This document shows positions 38,516 through 47,915 of a stretch of DNA of 61,800 bases, one piece after another. The DNA is from an uncultured Gammaproteobacteria bacterium (GTDB lineage: Bacteria; Pseudomonadota; Gammaproteobacteria; JAADHQ01), in the NCBI GenBank assembly GCA_947258655.1, contig CAMYJD010000010.1:1-61800 (forward strand), read 5' to 3'. Under the pieces are notes generated by a model. The model did not search any database. It saw only the letters and a program-made list of their open reading frames with translations, and was not told the DNA's origin. Positions within the stretch are counted from its first letter, which is position 1; each line of letters opens with the position of its first letter. The translations under genes were made by a program, and so were the position numbers.

Positions 38516-38747
38516 CGTTAATGCCCTTTTCTGCCTGCATCTCGTCAAATAACTCCCAGGAAGAATGCGCGTCCTGTTTGCTGACTTTTTGGATGGCATA
38601 GCCGACGTGTACCATGACGTAATCATGAACTGTCACTGATTCATCCTGTAGCATAAACAGGCTGACATCCCGCTCTATGCCCTTGGCATGGCAGCGCGCC
38701 ATAAAGCCGTCTATGTGTACAATTTGCATAGGTATGGCGAGACACAT
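38508..38747 (-). CDS. hypC: Hydrogenase assembly chaperone HypC
   Basis: 79 residues beginning MCLAIPMQIVHI; Cys2 binds the iron being assembled with HypD and contacts the large-subunit precursor. The conserved DYVMVHVGYAIQKV is present. The ATG at 38747 was chosen because Cys must follow Met directly; a longer frame lacks that. First gene of hypC-A-B-D-F. Confidence 0.97.
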   Translation of the reverse strand: MCLAIPMQIVHIDGFMARCHAKGIERDVSLFMLQDESVTVHDYVMVHVGYAIQKVSKQDAHSSWELFDEMQAEKGINDA

Positions 38748-38780
38748 AATGATATCGCTAACAAAATACTGACACAGACC

Positions 38781-38809
38781 AGTAAACACCCGCAAAAAGT
38801 TGCTGTCAA
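38781..38809 (-). promoter_or_regulatory. Sigma-70-like promoter of the hypCABDF operon
   Basis: On the minus strand, TTGACA (38809-38804) and TTTACT (38786-38781) are 17 bases apart, ending 34 bases before the hypC ATG. The -35 is perfect, the -10 matches four of six. Confidence 0.55.
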
Positions 38810-39043
38810 GCTTGCAGGCCATTCCGTTAACCCCTATCTTACTATTGCTATGTACTTGTTTTGCATAAGTACTGTATTCAAGCGCATTATGATCCGATCA
38901 TGCATTGATATGGCCATTCATGTGCGAGCATATGGATAACTCATTTCTGCTAGCGCAAATTACGGCCATAACCAGAATCTATAATATTAATCATGAATGA
39001 CTCGAGCCACTGTCAATGAAAAGATCTATCGAAACAATGTAAG

Positions 39044-40426
39044 TTGTGGATTTTTTTGCTGGTGGCTTTGTTTATGGCTTCGTCGGTGCAGGCGGCCACC
39101 GAGGGGCATGTGGACCCGATCGCGCCTGTCATTCTGGGCGTGACCGGTATCCTGTTTTTTGCAGTGCTCGGCAGGTTTGCCGCGCGCCGTTTCAAGCAAC
39201 CCTCGGTACTGGGTGAACTGTTAATGGGTATTGCGTTGGGCAACGTCGGTTACTGGCTTGGAATTGAGTTCATCGAGGTCTTGCGCCATGGGCCAGCTAT
39301 CTTCGAGATGATTGACCTGGCATTATCCGGTGAGCCCTTACAGTCGACGGCCGTGCATGCCCTGGGGCAGGCAGATGGCATCAGGGTACTGGGAATTCTG
39401 CAAGGACCGGGCGGACCGGCATTAACGCAGGTGGCGCACACGGTAGATGTGTTTTCACGTTATGGCGTTATCTTTATGTTGTTTCTGATTGGTCTGGAGA
39501 CCAGTATCGAGGAAATGCGTCAGGTTGGCGGGCCATCCCTGCGTGTGGCACTTGTAGGTGTAATCGCACCGTTTGTACTGGGCTTTATGGCGGCGCGCCT
39601 ATTGATGCCTGAATTATCCATTGACGTCGACCTGTTTGTTGCCGCAACACTGGGCGCTACCAGTGTTGGCATTACGGCACGCGTTATGACCGAACTGCAA
39701 GTCATGCATTGCCATGAGTCTCGCATTATCCTGGGGGCGGCGGTTATCGATGATATCCTTGGTCTGGTCATGCTGGCCATCGTCTCCGGTATTATCGTAT
39801 CCGGGCAGTTCGAGCTGATGAACAGTTTAATGGTTATCGGGCTCGCCATATTGTTTTTGTGGATCAGCTTCAGGCTTGGTCCATATTTTCTAAAATTTGC
39901 AGTCAATCTGGTTCGTCATCTGGACATTGGTGAAGCAAAGATGTTTATCTCTTTCCTGTTTGTCATGGTGCTTGCATGGACGGCCAACCTGGTCGGCCTG
40001 GCGACGATAGTCGGCGCCTTTGCGGCCGGCATGATTTTACACGATGCCTATTTTCATCACTGGGGTGAAATACATGAGCATCCGGTCAGTATCAGGGATC
40101 TCATTTCACCATTGGAAGTCATCCTGGTGCCGATATTCTTTGTGTTAATGGGAGTCCAGGTCAAGCTGGAAACGATGTACGATCCGTATATGCTGTTCAT
40201 GGCTGCAGGTCTGACTATTGCGGCTATTGTGGGTAAATTTGTCAGTGGTTTTGCGGCCGGAAGAGGCATCCGGGCGCTACCGATCGGTGTGGGCATGATA
40301 CCATGCGGCGAAGTGGGGCTGGTATTTGCGTCGATAGGTAAAAGCCTGGACGTCATTAACGATGAGCTTTTTTCTGCGCTGGTCATGATGGTGATCGTGA
40401 CGACCTTGCTGACACCTCCGGTCTAG
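39044..40426 (+). CDS. CPA2-family cation/proton antiporter
   Basis: 460 residues, about 12 membrane helices after an N-terminal signal-like stretch ending SVQA. Family features: RRFKQPSVLGELLMGIALG, IFMLFLIGLETS, AVIDDILGLVMLAI (the paired Asp of ion exchangers) and GEVGLVFASIG. It lacks C-terminal TrkA-N/RCK domains. Exchange of Na+ or K+ for H+ is expected. The start is a TTG at 39044; an ATG at 39037 is one base out of frame (ATG-T-AAGTTGTGG) and, without that T, would give a textbook signal sequence. An eight-codon ATG frame ends just before the TTG. An internal ATG at 39074 would cut the signal. Confidence 0.87.
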   Translation: MWIFLLVALFMASSVQAATEGHVDPIAPVILGVTGILFFAVLGRFAARRFKQPSVLGELLMGIALGNVGYWLGIEFIEVLRHGPAIFEMIDLALSGEPLQSTAVHALGQADGIRVLGILQGPGGPALTQVAHTVDVFSRYGVIFMLFLIGLETSIEEMRQVGGPSLRVALVGVIAPFVLGFMAARLLMPELSIDVDLFVAATLGATSVGITARVMTELQVMHCHESRIILGAAVIDDILGLVMLAIVSGIIVSGQFELMNSLMVIGLAILFLWISFRLGPYFLKFAVNLVRHLDIGEAKMFISFLFVMVLAWTANLVGLATIVGAFAAGMILHDAYFHHWGEIHEHPVSIRDLISPLEVILVPIFFVLMGVQVKLETMYDPYMLFMAAGLTIAAIVGKFVSGFAAGRGIRALPIGVGMIPCGEVGLVFASIGKSLDVINDELFSALVMMVIVTTLLTPPV

Positions 40427-40734
40427 AAATATGCCTTTTCTTATTGTGTGCGAAAGGCACCGGACAGCTGATATCTTCACTGTCGGGTGATTGCATGGCG
40501 GTACTATGAGCCGCTGTGAGTTCCGCGATCGTATATTGAAAATAAGTATATTTTGGTTAAAATAAAGCCTGAAAAAAAATGATATAATTAACGATGCGCA
40601 AAAATCCTGCAATACCAGGATCGAGCTGACATGCAAATCGAATCCACGAACGCTTCAGCCATGATCGATTTTTTGGTCCAGGATTTCTAGCAACATGAGC
40701 ATTAGTGGTTTCAATCCACACAGCGGGGACGAAT
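40427..40734. other. Intergenic region upstream of the FHA gene
   Basis: 308 bases, AT-rich after 40530. TTGAAA (40536-40541) and TAAAAT (40558-40563) with a 16-base gap form a possible promoter, and a TATAAT lies at 40583-40588. A 19-codon frame from ATG 40631 to the TAG near 40688 has no clear ribosome site and is not called. Confidence 0.45.
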
Positions 40735-41313
40735 ATGTCAAAACTGATAGTCACAATTGACGGGAATAAAGCAGATGAAATAGCCGTGGAATACGGAGAT
40801 ATTACTATTGGGCGTAGCAAGCATAATGATATCAGGCTCAATGATGCAACGGTAAGTGCTCACCACGCAAAAATAGTGACCTTTTTCGAGCCCACCTATA
40901 TTGAGGATCTGAGCAGTACTAACGGCACCTATATAAACGAGCATCGTATCCTGAAGCGAACCCTGCGTGATGGTGATGTCATTACCATTGGAAAGTACCA
41001 GCTGGTTTACGAGTTCAGTAAGGATGACTCAATTGCAGGCGATGACGACAAAACCCGGATTCTCAATTCTGTGGAATTGGAGAAACTTCTTAAAAATGCG
41101 TCTGGCGAGAAAATCAGGGAAATTGCCGACAAGAGTCTGTTGCCCGATGACGTAAAATGGGTCGCCCAGGACAACGATGGAATGTGGTGGGGGTTTTCCA
41201 GCAAGCCATCTGAAGAGGCGCATGGCTGGAGAGCGGAGGCCAGTGAGTCCATGCATCAACTTCTGCAAGCCAGCGCGAATGACAACTGGAAAAATACCCT
41301 GCGTAAACTATAA
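40735..41313 (+). CDS. FHA-domain protein
   Basis: 192 residues. The N-terminal forkhead-associated domain (about 1-95) has GRSKHNDI, SAHHAKI and DLSSTNGTYIN, the phosphothreonine-binding set, intact. The C-terminal half (about 105-192) is helical and acidic, with WVAQDNDGMWWGFSSKP, and is not a family I recognise. No Ser/Thr kinase of the Hanks type lies in the window. Start at 40735 follows GCGGGGACGAAT; an ATG 30 bases earlier is less likely. Confidence 0.87.
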   Translation: MSKLIVTIDGNKADEIAVEYGDITIGRSKHNDIRLNDATVSAHHAKIVTFFEPTYIEDLSSTNGTYINEHRILKRTLRDGDVITIGKYQLVYEFSKDDSIAGDDDKTRILNSVELEKLLKNASGEKIREIADKSLLPDDVKWVAQDNDGMWWGFSSKPSEEAHGWRAEASESMHQLLQASANDNWKNTLRKL

Positions 41314-41821
41314 CGGCCCAGCAGTCCACGACCCGCTTTTATCGGGGCGGTAACTGTGAATTCTTGGCCAGTTCTACCTGTATGACGTTTTCGGAATAAA
41401 ATCTCGCCTGATTAACATCCAGAGCCTGCTTGCACAGGCATAATAGTCCCGATGAGAGGGGTGTATATTATTCCTTGTGTGATGGAACCACGGGGCGCCT
41501 GGCCTGTCTACCTGTCGGCAGCGATCTGTAATATTATCCGCAGCGGACACGTTAATAGCGCATGTGGTAAGGCGCTGGCGTGGATATGAGATACTTTGTT
41601 TAACAATGCTAGATGTCAGTGGCATATCTGCCAGACGAGGCCGTTGTGTAATAAGCTGACTCATTATCAATTGATGCGCTGAGTACTGCCTGTTCTCAAA
41701 TTAAACCTTGGTTTAGCCGGTTTCAGCCATCCGCACAGTCGCTATTTGGCAACAACTGTATTATTGTATGGCCAGAACGATCCCTAGTGGATCACGCCCT
41801 CAAAAAAAATAGGAAGTCAAA
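41314..41821. other. Intergenic region without a recognisable gene
   Basis: 508 bases between the FHA and FKBP genes. The longest minus frame (98 codons, 41374-41670) has no family features, no good ribosome site and a skewed composition, so it is rejected. It may contain a decayed gene or small RNA, but nothing specific is visible. Confidence 0.45.
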
Positions 41822-42517
41822 ATGTTAGTAAAAATTAAAACTATTGCCGTAATATCACTGCTATTTGGCTACAGCCTGTCATCTCTGGCTGAAGATAGCC
41901 AGAAATCGCAGAAGGACAAGGTCAGCTACAGCATTGGCGTCAATCTTGGTACCCAGTTGGGAAGGACCAGGGACGATATCGACCTGGACAAGCTTATTGA
42001 GGGCGTGAAAGATGCCTTTGCAGACAAAAAACTCAAGCTCAGTTCAGAGGAAATGCAACAAGCCCTGACAAGCTTTCGCGAAAATCAACAAAAGAAGAAA
42101 CAGGAAAAGCGCCAGGCATTGGCTAACAAGAACAAGGCAGAAGGCGATGCCTTTCTGACTGAAAACAAGAAGAAAAAAGGCGTCACAACACTGCCTAGCG
42201 GGCTGCAATACAAGGTTGTTAGCTCGGGTAAAGGCGCCAGTCCCAAGGCATCAGACACAGTCGTGACGCATTATCACGGTACTTTGATAGATGGTACGGT
42301 ATTCGACAGCTCCGTTGAGCGCGGCCAGCCGGCAACGTTCCCGGTATCCGGGGTCATCAAGGGATGGACGGAAGCACTGCAAAAAATGAAGGTGGGCGAC
42401 AAGTGGAAGGTATTCGTGCCCTCCCAGCTTGCCTATGGCCCTAATGGTGCAGGTGACAGGATCGGCCCGAACACGACCCTGATATTCGATATCGAGTTGC
42501 TGGAAATCAAAAAATAA
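41822..42517 (+). CDS. FKBP-type peptidyl-prolyl isomerase, FkpA/Mip-like
   Basis: 231 residues. Signal peptide (about 1-23, ending SLA), an N-terminal dimerisation helix domain (DKVSYSIGVNLGTQL ... KKQEKRQALANKNKAEGDAFL) and a C-terminal FKBP domain (about 125-231) with VVTHYHGTLIDGTVFDSS, IKGWTEALQKMKVGDKW and AYGPNGAGDRIGPNTTLIFDIELL. Folding helper in the periplasm or outer membrane. The AGGAAG site precedes the ATG; a hairpin terminator follows. Confidence 0.95.
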   Translation: MLVKIKTIAVISLLFGYSLSSLAEDSQKSQKDKVSYSIGVNLGTQLGRTRDDIDLDKLIEGVKDAFADKKLKLSSEEMQQALTSFRENQQKKKQEKRQALANKNKAEGDAFLTENKKKKGVTTLPSGLQYKVVSSGKGASPKASDTVVTHYHGTLIDGTVFDSSVERGQPATFPVSGVIKGWTEALQKMKVGDKWKVFVPSQLAYGPNGAGDRIGPNTTLIFDIELLEIKK

Positions 42518-42567
42518 GCGGATAATCCACTCGCCTGATCAGTAAAATATTGCGTTAATCCGATCAA

Positions 42568-42602
42568 GACCGGGCCAGGTAATACCTGCCCCGGTCCATA
42601 TT
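42568..42602 (+). terminator. Probable terminator after the FKBP gene
   Basis: GACCGGGCCAGGT and ACCTGCCCCGGTC form a 13-bp stem with one mismatch and a three-base loop; a short T run follows (ATATTTT). Confidence 0.65.
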
Positions 42603-42736
42603 TTCTAGTTAGTTATAATCAATCCATTTTGAGATATGAGAATTCTGTTCTCCTTCGGCAGTAAGTTTTCGCAGTTTGTCAGTTTATGCCGCCATTTTAG
42701 GTCAGGCATCATGATTGTTACCTGAACCAACAGGCG

Positions 42737-42943
42737 TCAACGCCTGAACAGGTTAATCAGGATTGTCACTACGATGCTGACGATGATCATGGATGTGATC
42801 GGAATAAATATTTTTCCGCGTTCTGACTCGATACGTATATCGCCGGGTAATTTGCCAAACCAGTTTAGCAGCCACGGTGCGTAGTGCAATGCCGCGCCTG
42901 TTACCAGCAGTATAACTCCGACGATCATTAACCAGCGTGCCAT
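42737..42943 (-). CDS. DUF2905 membrane protein
   Basis: 68 residues with two membrane helices (about 5-27 and 47-65) flanking the signature WFGKLPGDIRIE. DUF2905 is a conserved small inner-membrane protein of unknown function. It lies after the hydrogenase operon on the same strand, 45 bases downstream of the protease gene, and may be read with it by chance. Confidence 0.9.
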   Translation of the reverse strand: MARWLMIVGVILLVTGAALHYAPWLLNWFGKLPGDIRIESERGKIFIPITSMIIVSIVVTILINLFRR

Positions 42944-42988
42944 GCCTGTCCCGATTGCCTGTTTTGTTGTCAGTGAAAGCTGTGCATG

Positions 42989-43444
42989 CTAATGCTGTAA
43001 TGCGAGATGAAACTCACGAACTGCCTGCTGCACAGCAGGTAGTGCTATTGGTGAAACTTCAGTGGCATCCTGCGTTGCGTCTACAACACTGATACCCAGA
43101 ATTTTCACTGCGGCAGGTAACTGATCGAGTGCCCGGGCCAGTTCGAGGGCCTCGCTGATACCGAAACCATGGCTGGAATGGCGGCTGCATGAGCGGGTTC
43201 CAAGTTCGTGCATGTCGAGTGCTATGACCTGGCCGGCACTTTGTCCTGTTATCACGGTATCCAGCACGATCGCACTATCACAGTCACGTAGTAGCTCGGG
43301 TAACTGTGCGGGCGTACGGCAGGGGTGGATGTCGATGGTCTGCGGCCATTGCATGTCATTGAGCTGATCGCATAACAGCCAGCCAAGCCGGTCGGCTCCA
43401 TGGTGTGAACCAATGCCGATAATACGCGTGCTTATTCGTGTCAT
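42989..43444 (-). CDS. [NiFe]-hydrogenase maturation endopeptidase (M52-like)
   Basis: About 151 residues from ATG 43444 (a start at 43471 would overlap the large-subunit gene). The M52 fold is suggested by IIGIGSHHGADRLGW, where the family normally has GNPxRxDDGxG, by the central Asp in IVLDTVITG, and by SSHGFGISEAL with the metal-binding His. It should cut the C-terminal tail from the large subunit after nickel is placed. The altered glycine/aspartate motif is divergent but typical of proteases paired with group 3b enzymes. Last gene of the structural operon. Confidence 0.85.
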   Translation of the reverse strand: MTRISTRIIGIGSHHGADRLGWLLCDQLNDMQWPQTIDIHPCRTPAQLPELLRDCDSAIVLDTVITGQSAGQVIALDMHELGTRSCSRHSSHGFGISEALELARALDQLPAAVKILGISVVDATQDATEVSPIALPAVQQAVREFHLALQH

Positions 43445-43454
43445 CGGTATTGAT

Positions 43455-44753
43455 TCAATCCCGTTGTACATTCAGGCGCAGGAAGTGTGTGGCGCAGGAA
43501 ATGCACGGGTCGTAGTTACGGATCACGGTTTCTGCGTGCAGGCGCAGGGCATCTTCGTCATGATTCAGGCCAAAGGCCTGCAGGGATTGTTTGATGTCCT
43601 GTTCAATGCGCGCCTGATTCTGACTGGTGGGAGGCACGATTTGCGCGTCGCGGACGAGACCCTGCTCATCGAGGCTATAACGGTGCCATAATAATCCACG
43701 TGGGGCTTCGGTGGCTGCCGTGGCGATGCCGGCCCTGGGTTTCCACGCCACAGACGGCTGCTGTGGTAGCGTATAATTTTCAAGCAGGCGGATGGCCTCA
43801 TCAATGACCAGGCAAATTTCAGCTGCGCGCGCAATGATACTGTGGAACATATTATCGCTGGGAAAGCGGATCTTCAGATCATTGAGCTGCGCCAGTATTT
43901 CCTGTGGCAGGCATTCGTGATTGAGGTTCATGCGCGCCAATGGTCCAACCAGGTAGACCTGTTCATGTAGCAGCGAATACAGCGCAGTGGAGTGGGCAAT
44001 CTGGAATTCGCGGAAATGATCATTATACTCACATGCATCGATATCGAGCCCCGCGCTCGAGACGATGCGCCCTGCATTCATCGGGTATTCATGCTCATGG
44101 TGCAAGGATACACTGATGAAGTCCTGGTGATCGTCGGGTAGTGGCAGGCTGGCAGTCCAGCTTAACAGGGCGCTGGCATCCTCTCTGGCATCCTGTAGTC
44201 GTGCCAGGATCTTGTTGACGCTGTCGACATCAGGGGCATGATAGAAGCCACCTGTGCGTGCACCCACTGGATGTACGGAGCGGGCGCCAAATAATGCAAT
44301 CAGGTCGTTGCCGAGTGTTTGCAGGCGCAGCCCACGGCGCACTTCTGCGGCATGCCGGGTCGCCATTTCAGTGACACTGTTGAAGCCGAGAAAATCCGGT
44401 GCGGCCAGCAGATGAATATGCAGGGAATGGCTCTGCAACCACTCGCCACAATAAAATGCCCGGCGCATGTCGCGGATCCAGGGGCTCACTTCGGTTTCGA
44501 ACAGGTGTTCGAAAGCATGCACGGCCGTCATCTGGTAAGCGACCGGGCAGATGCCACAGATACGCGCAACCATATCGATGACCTGGTCGGTTTCACGTTT
44601 CTCAAGAAACTTTTCGAACAGGCGCGGGGGCTCAAAAATCGTCAGTTTCAGGTCTTCTATCAGTCCGTCCTTGATGTGCAGATCAAGCGCGCCCTCACCT
44701 TCGACACGCGCGAGTACCGGTACATGGATAGAGATGTTACGTTGGTCGCTCAT
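43455..44753 (-). CDS. hydA: [NiFe]-hydrogenase large subunit, group 3b-like
   Basis: 432 residues. The L1 motif RICGICPVAYQM and the C-terminal L2 motif DPCISCATH carry the four cysteine ligands of the nickel-iron centre; nine residues after the His are the tail removed by the endopeptidase. The four-gene order HydB-HydG-HydD-HydA is that of cytosolic NAD(P)-linked group 3b hydrogenases (sulfhydrogenases such as Pyrococcus hydrogenase I). These enzymes oxidise or evolve H2, and some reduce sulfur. The ATG overlaps the small-subunit stop as ATGA, with GAGGAA ahead. Confidence 0.95.
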   Translation of the reverse strand: MSDQRNISIHVPVLARVEGEGALDLHIKDGLIEDLKLTIFEPPRLFEKFLEKRETDQVIDMVARICGICPVAYQMTAVHAFEHLFETEVSPWIRDMRRAFYCGEWLQSHSLHIHLLAAPDFLGFNSVTEMATRHAAEVRRGLRLQTLGNDLIALFGARSVHPVGARTGGFYHAPDVDSVNKILARLQDAREDASALLSWTASLPLPDDHQDFISVSLHHEHEYPMNAGRIVSSAGLDIDACEYNDHFREFQIAHSTALYSLLHEQVYLVGPLARMNLNHECLPQEILAQLNDLKIRFPSDNMFHSIIARAAEICLVIDEAIRLLENYTLPQQPSVAWKPRAGIATAATEAPRGLLWHRYSLDEQGLVRDAQIVPPTSQNQARIEQDIKQSLQAFGLNHDEDALRLHAETVIRNYDPCISCATHFLRLNVQRD

Positions 44754-45538
44754 GATTCCTCGTTCCATCCCTGACCAGTACAGGCAAAGGCCTGTTCATT
44801 GCTATAGATAGACAGGTAACGGTTGCTGATCTGTGTGGACAACAGACCTACACCATCGAATCGCTGCCCCAGGGCGCTGGCATTGGTGTTCTCGGCAGGG
44901 CCATAGCAACCATAACAGTCGCGGCCGAAAGCTGGGCATAGTGCACCGCAGCCGCTGCGGGTTAGTGGGCCCATGCAGGGACTGCCTTTGGTCACCATGA
45001 CGCAGGCATGTTGTTGACGCTTGCATTGCATGCACAGCTTGTCGGTTTCCTCGAACGGCAATACACCGAGTGACAGGCTGTTGACCAGAGCGATTAGCTG
45101 GTTTTTGTTGATCGGGCATCCCCATAGTTCGAAGTCAACATGCACATGTTCACGCACCGGCGAGACCTTGTCGAGCGTATCGATATGTTCCGGATTCGTG
45201 TAGATGGCCTGAACCCAGTCATCCGATTTTGCCAGATTACGCAAGGCTTGCAGCCCACCCGCTGTGGCGCAGGCACCGATGGTAATCAGATAGCGGCTAT
45301 GTTCGCGGATATTACGGATGCGTTGGGCATCCTTGGCTGTGGAAATGCTGCCTTCGACAAAGGCAATGTCAACCTCAGCCGACTCATTCATCATGCCGGC
45401 CTCGGCAAAAAATACGATGTCGAGGCGCTCAGTCAATGCCAGCAGGTCTTCGCCGAGGTTCAGGAACGCAAGCTGGCAGCCGTCACAGGAGCTGAATTTA
45501 TGCACGGCAACACGTGGCTGTTGATGTTGTTCACTCAT
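44750..45538 (-). CDS. hydD: [NiFe]-hydrogenase small subunit, group 3b-like
   Basis: 262 residues. HKFSSCDGCQLAFLNL supplies proximal-cluster cysteines; further Cys are at GACATAGG, WGCPI and CMQCKRQQHAC, and the C-terminal part has SPCMGPLTRSGCGALCPAFGRDCYGC in conserved spacing. Binds three iron-sulfur clusters that wire the active site to the flavin subunit. No twin-arginine signal, so cytoplasmic. Starts one base after the hydG stop. Confidence 0.95.
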   Translation of the reverse strand: MSEQHQQPRVAVHKFSSCDGCQLAFLNLGEDLLALTERLDIVFFAEAGMMNESAEVDIAFVEGSISTAKDAQRIRNIREHSRYLITIGACATAGGLQALRNLAKSDDWVQAIYTNPEHIDTLDKVSPVREHVHVDFELWGCPINKNQLIALVNSLSLGVLPFEETDKLCMQCKRQQHACVMVTKGSPCMGPLTRSGCGALCPAFGRDCYGCYGPAENTNASALGQRFDGVGLLSTQISNRYLSIYSNEQAFACTGQGWNEES

Positions 45539-45539
45539 A

Positions 45540-46373
45540 TCACAGGCCCCTCCTGCTTAGTCTGTGCTGCACATCTGCATAGTTGAAAACGGGGCCGTCC
45601 CTGCAGACAAAGTCCGGCCCGAACTGGCAGTGACCGCACAGGCCGACGGCACATTGCATATTGCGTTCCATGCTGAGCCATATCTGATCTGCCTTAGCTT
45701 TACTTTCCAGCAGCATTTGTGCGGTTGCGTGCATCATCATTTCCGGCCCACATAGCATCGTCGCGGCCTGACTGATGTCGAGTTCTACCTGTGGCAGCAA
45801 TTCCGTGACCAGGCCGATATGCCAGGGCCAGCCGTGGGTTGCGACATCGGCGGCCAGTAATACTTGGGTGTCCGGCTGTTGCATCCATTGCTGATAATGA
45901 TCATGCCAGATCAGGTCTTCACTGTGTTTGACGCCCTGTACGATCGCGAGGCGGCCAAATTGCTCGCGTCGTAACATGATGTAGTTAATGATCGAAACAG
46001 ACGGGGCGCAGCCGAGTCCGCCGGTAACTACGAGGATGTCGCGATGCTGCAATGTCTGCAGTGGCCAGCCGCGGCCGAATGGCCCGCGTATACCCAGTCG
46101 ATCGCCAGGTTGGAGTTGCTCAAGGATCTGGGTGACCCGTCCGACGGTGCGTATCGTGTGGATAAATTCATCGCTGCCTTGTGGATCAGACACAATCGAT
46201 ATCGGCACCTCGCCAATGCCGAATACATAAAGCATGTTGAACTGTCCGGGTTGAAAGCGATACTGTTTGTTCAATTCTTCATCAGTGAATTGCAGTCCGA
46301 TTGAGAAAATGCTGCGAGATTCCTGTGTGCGGCTGATGACGACGGCTTCATGCGGTATCTGGCTGTCATGCAT
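45540..46373 (-). CDS. hydG: Hydrogenase FAD/NAD(P)-binding subunit, group 3b-like
   Basis: 277 residues. Ferredoxin-NADP-reductase-type: FAD segment [13 protein letters not shown](P) segment [10 protein letters not shown], and a C-terminal [2Fe-2S] site [18 protein letters not shown] with C-x4-C-x2-C spacing. Exchanges electrons with NAD(P)(H). Overlaps hydB by eight bases. Confidence 0.95.
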   Translation of the reverse strand: MHDSQIPHEAVVISRTQESRSIFSIGLQFTDEELNKQYRFQPGQFNMLYVFGIGEVPISIVSDPQGSDEFIHTIRTVGRVTQILEQLQPGDRLGIRGPFGRGWPLQTLQHRDILVVTGGLGCAPSVSIINYIMLRREQFGRLAIVQGVKHSEDLIWHDHYQQWMQQPDTQVLLAADVATHGWPWHIGLVTELLPQVELDISQAATMLCGPEMMMHATAQMLLESKAKADQIWLSMERNMQCAVGLCGHCQFGPDFVCRDGPVFNYADVQHRLSRRGL

Positions 46374-47475
46374 TGTTGTATTCCTCAGTCAGACCCTGTA
46401 ATTCTTCGGTAACATCGATGCCGACCGGACACCAGGTGATGCAACGCCCGCAACCGACACAGCCGCTGCGTCCGTATTGCCGGATCCAGCCGGCAAATTT
46501 ATGTGTCAGCCATTGCCGGTAACGAAAGCGTGTCTCGTTGCGGATGACCAGGCCATGAATATAGCTATGGCCCTGGGTAAAACAGGAGTCCCATTGGCGA
46601 ACATGCGTGGATGTGATGCCGTCAGCGGCAGGTACATCATGCTGGCTATGGCAAAAACAGCTGGGGCAAACCGAGGTGCAATTGCCACATGACAGGCAAC
46701 GTTCGGCAATATCCTGCCAGCGTCCTGATTCCTGCAGCGTGTTCAATACCTGCTCGAGATCGGTTGCGGGTAAATGCCGTGTCTGTTGTTCGGCTGCGTG
46801 TCGGTTGGCGTTGTCGATTTCATTCAGCTGTGATGGTTGTAGCGGCTCCAGTGATAATTGCTGTACGATTTGTTCACCCGTTGCGCCACTGCAACGTACT
46901 GCAAAGCCATGATCCAGTTCGTCCAGCAACAGGTCATAGTCCTGGTCGACTTCGGGCCCGTCGCCGGTCGCATGACAAAAACAGCTTGCAGATGGATGGG
47001 TGCAGTTGACTGCAATCAGTATCAATTGCCGCCGGCGACTGGCATAACTGGCATCCTGTCCCTGCGGATGTAAAAAATGCTGATCCTGCAAGGCCAGTGC
47101 TGCCAGATCGCAGGCGCGCACGCCAATAACCGCCGTTAATGGCATTTGCGCGGCATCTGTTGTGAAGGCAATGGTGCCGGTCGCATTGCGCTCACTACGC
47201 CACAGGATTTCCTCAGGCGCAAACACCAGTGGCTTTAGTGCCTGGGGACCATTTGCCCATGCAAACCAGCGCGCATCGGTAGTGGGTGTTAGTCTGTAAC
47301 TACCAGGCTCTTGCTGGTCTGTGACTTTGTGTGGAAATTGGGCGGATGAGCTGAGATGTGCATAGGTGATAGCGCCTTCTTTTACAGTAGGGCCGATGCA
47401 CTGTGCGCCAATCTTGTGCAATATGCTGAACAAGGTATCAAAGCGCTCTCGTGGTAGAAATCCACGGAATGACAT
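46366..47475 (-). CDS. hydB: Hydrogenase 4Fe-4S subunit, group 3b-like
   Basis: 369 residues. Two C-terminal cluster motifs, [16 protein letters not shown] and [16 protein letters not shown], follow a domain with [19 protein letters not shown] and [12 protein letters not shown]. It is the electron-transfer partner of the flavin subunit in 3b enzymes. First gene of the operon; a GGAGGG stretch lies about 12 bases before the ATG. Confidence 0.94.
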   Translation of the reverse strand: MSFRGFLPRERFDTLFSILHKIGAQCIGPTVKEGAITYAHLSSSAQFPHKVTDQQEPGSYRLTPTTDARWFAWANGPQALKPLVFAPEEILWRSERNATGTIAFTTDAAQMPLTAVIGVRACDLAALALQDQHFLHPQGQDASYASRRRQLILIAVNCTHPSASCFCHATGDGPEVDQDYDLLLDELDHGFAVRCSGATGEQIVQQLSLEPLQPSQLNEIDNANRHAAEQQTRHLPATDLEQVLNTLQESGRWQDIAERCLSCGNCTSVCPSCFCHSQHDVPAADGITSTHVRQWDSCFTQGHSYIHGLVIRNETRFRYRQWLTHKFAGWIRQYGRSGCVGCGRCITWCPVGIDVTEELQGLTEEYNNA

Positions 47476-47915
47476 AGCAGCTCACGCCCTCCGAATAGTA
47501 TTGATCTGGTTCCATTAAATCACAACGGCCTGGATTTGAGAAGACTTTTAAATGCAGCGTTCACGCTTGTGTGGTGATAGCAAATCTATCGCAAAATGTA
47601 GTGTGAATATGCAGCGCAATACCCGCTATCGTTATATTGTTGATATAAAATCACAAATGCAAAAGTCGGCGACAGCCTGGAATTATGGTTAGATTGTTCG
47701 TGGTTGTTGATATTTGTTGATCCTGCCTGTACGTATCAAGGTAGCAGATTTTCGTAGATTAGAGCGGGGCGGGTTGTTAGCGGTGGAATTGAGTATTCCC
47801 TTGTGTTTTCATTGTATCAGTCAGGATTCCGTTATCCCCGGCAGAATATCTTCAATGAGTGGTATATAGTGATTAATTCAATGTTCTATACACAACAAAA
47901 GGCTTGCATGCATTC
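47476..47915. other. Divergent intergenic region between hydB and the L,D-transpeptidase gene
   Basis: 440 bases. Should hold the hydrogenase promoter. TTGATATAAAATCA near 47640 resembles an FNR half-site pair but with imperfect symmetry. No open frame with family features was seen. Confidence 0.45.

Noticed and set aside
41374-41670. 98-codon minus frame between the FHA and FKBP genes
   Set aside because: No ribosome site, no family features, composition of non-coding sequence.
47630-47660. FNR box upstream of the hydrogenase operon
   Set aside because: TTGATATAAAATCA lacks the ATCAA right half at the correct spacing.
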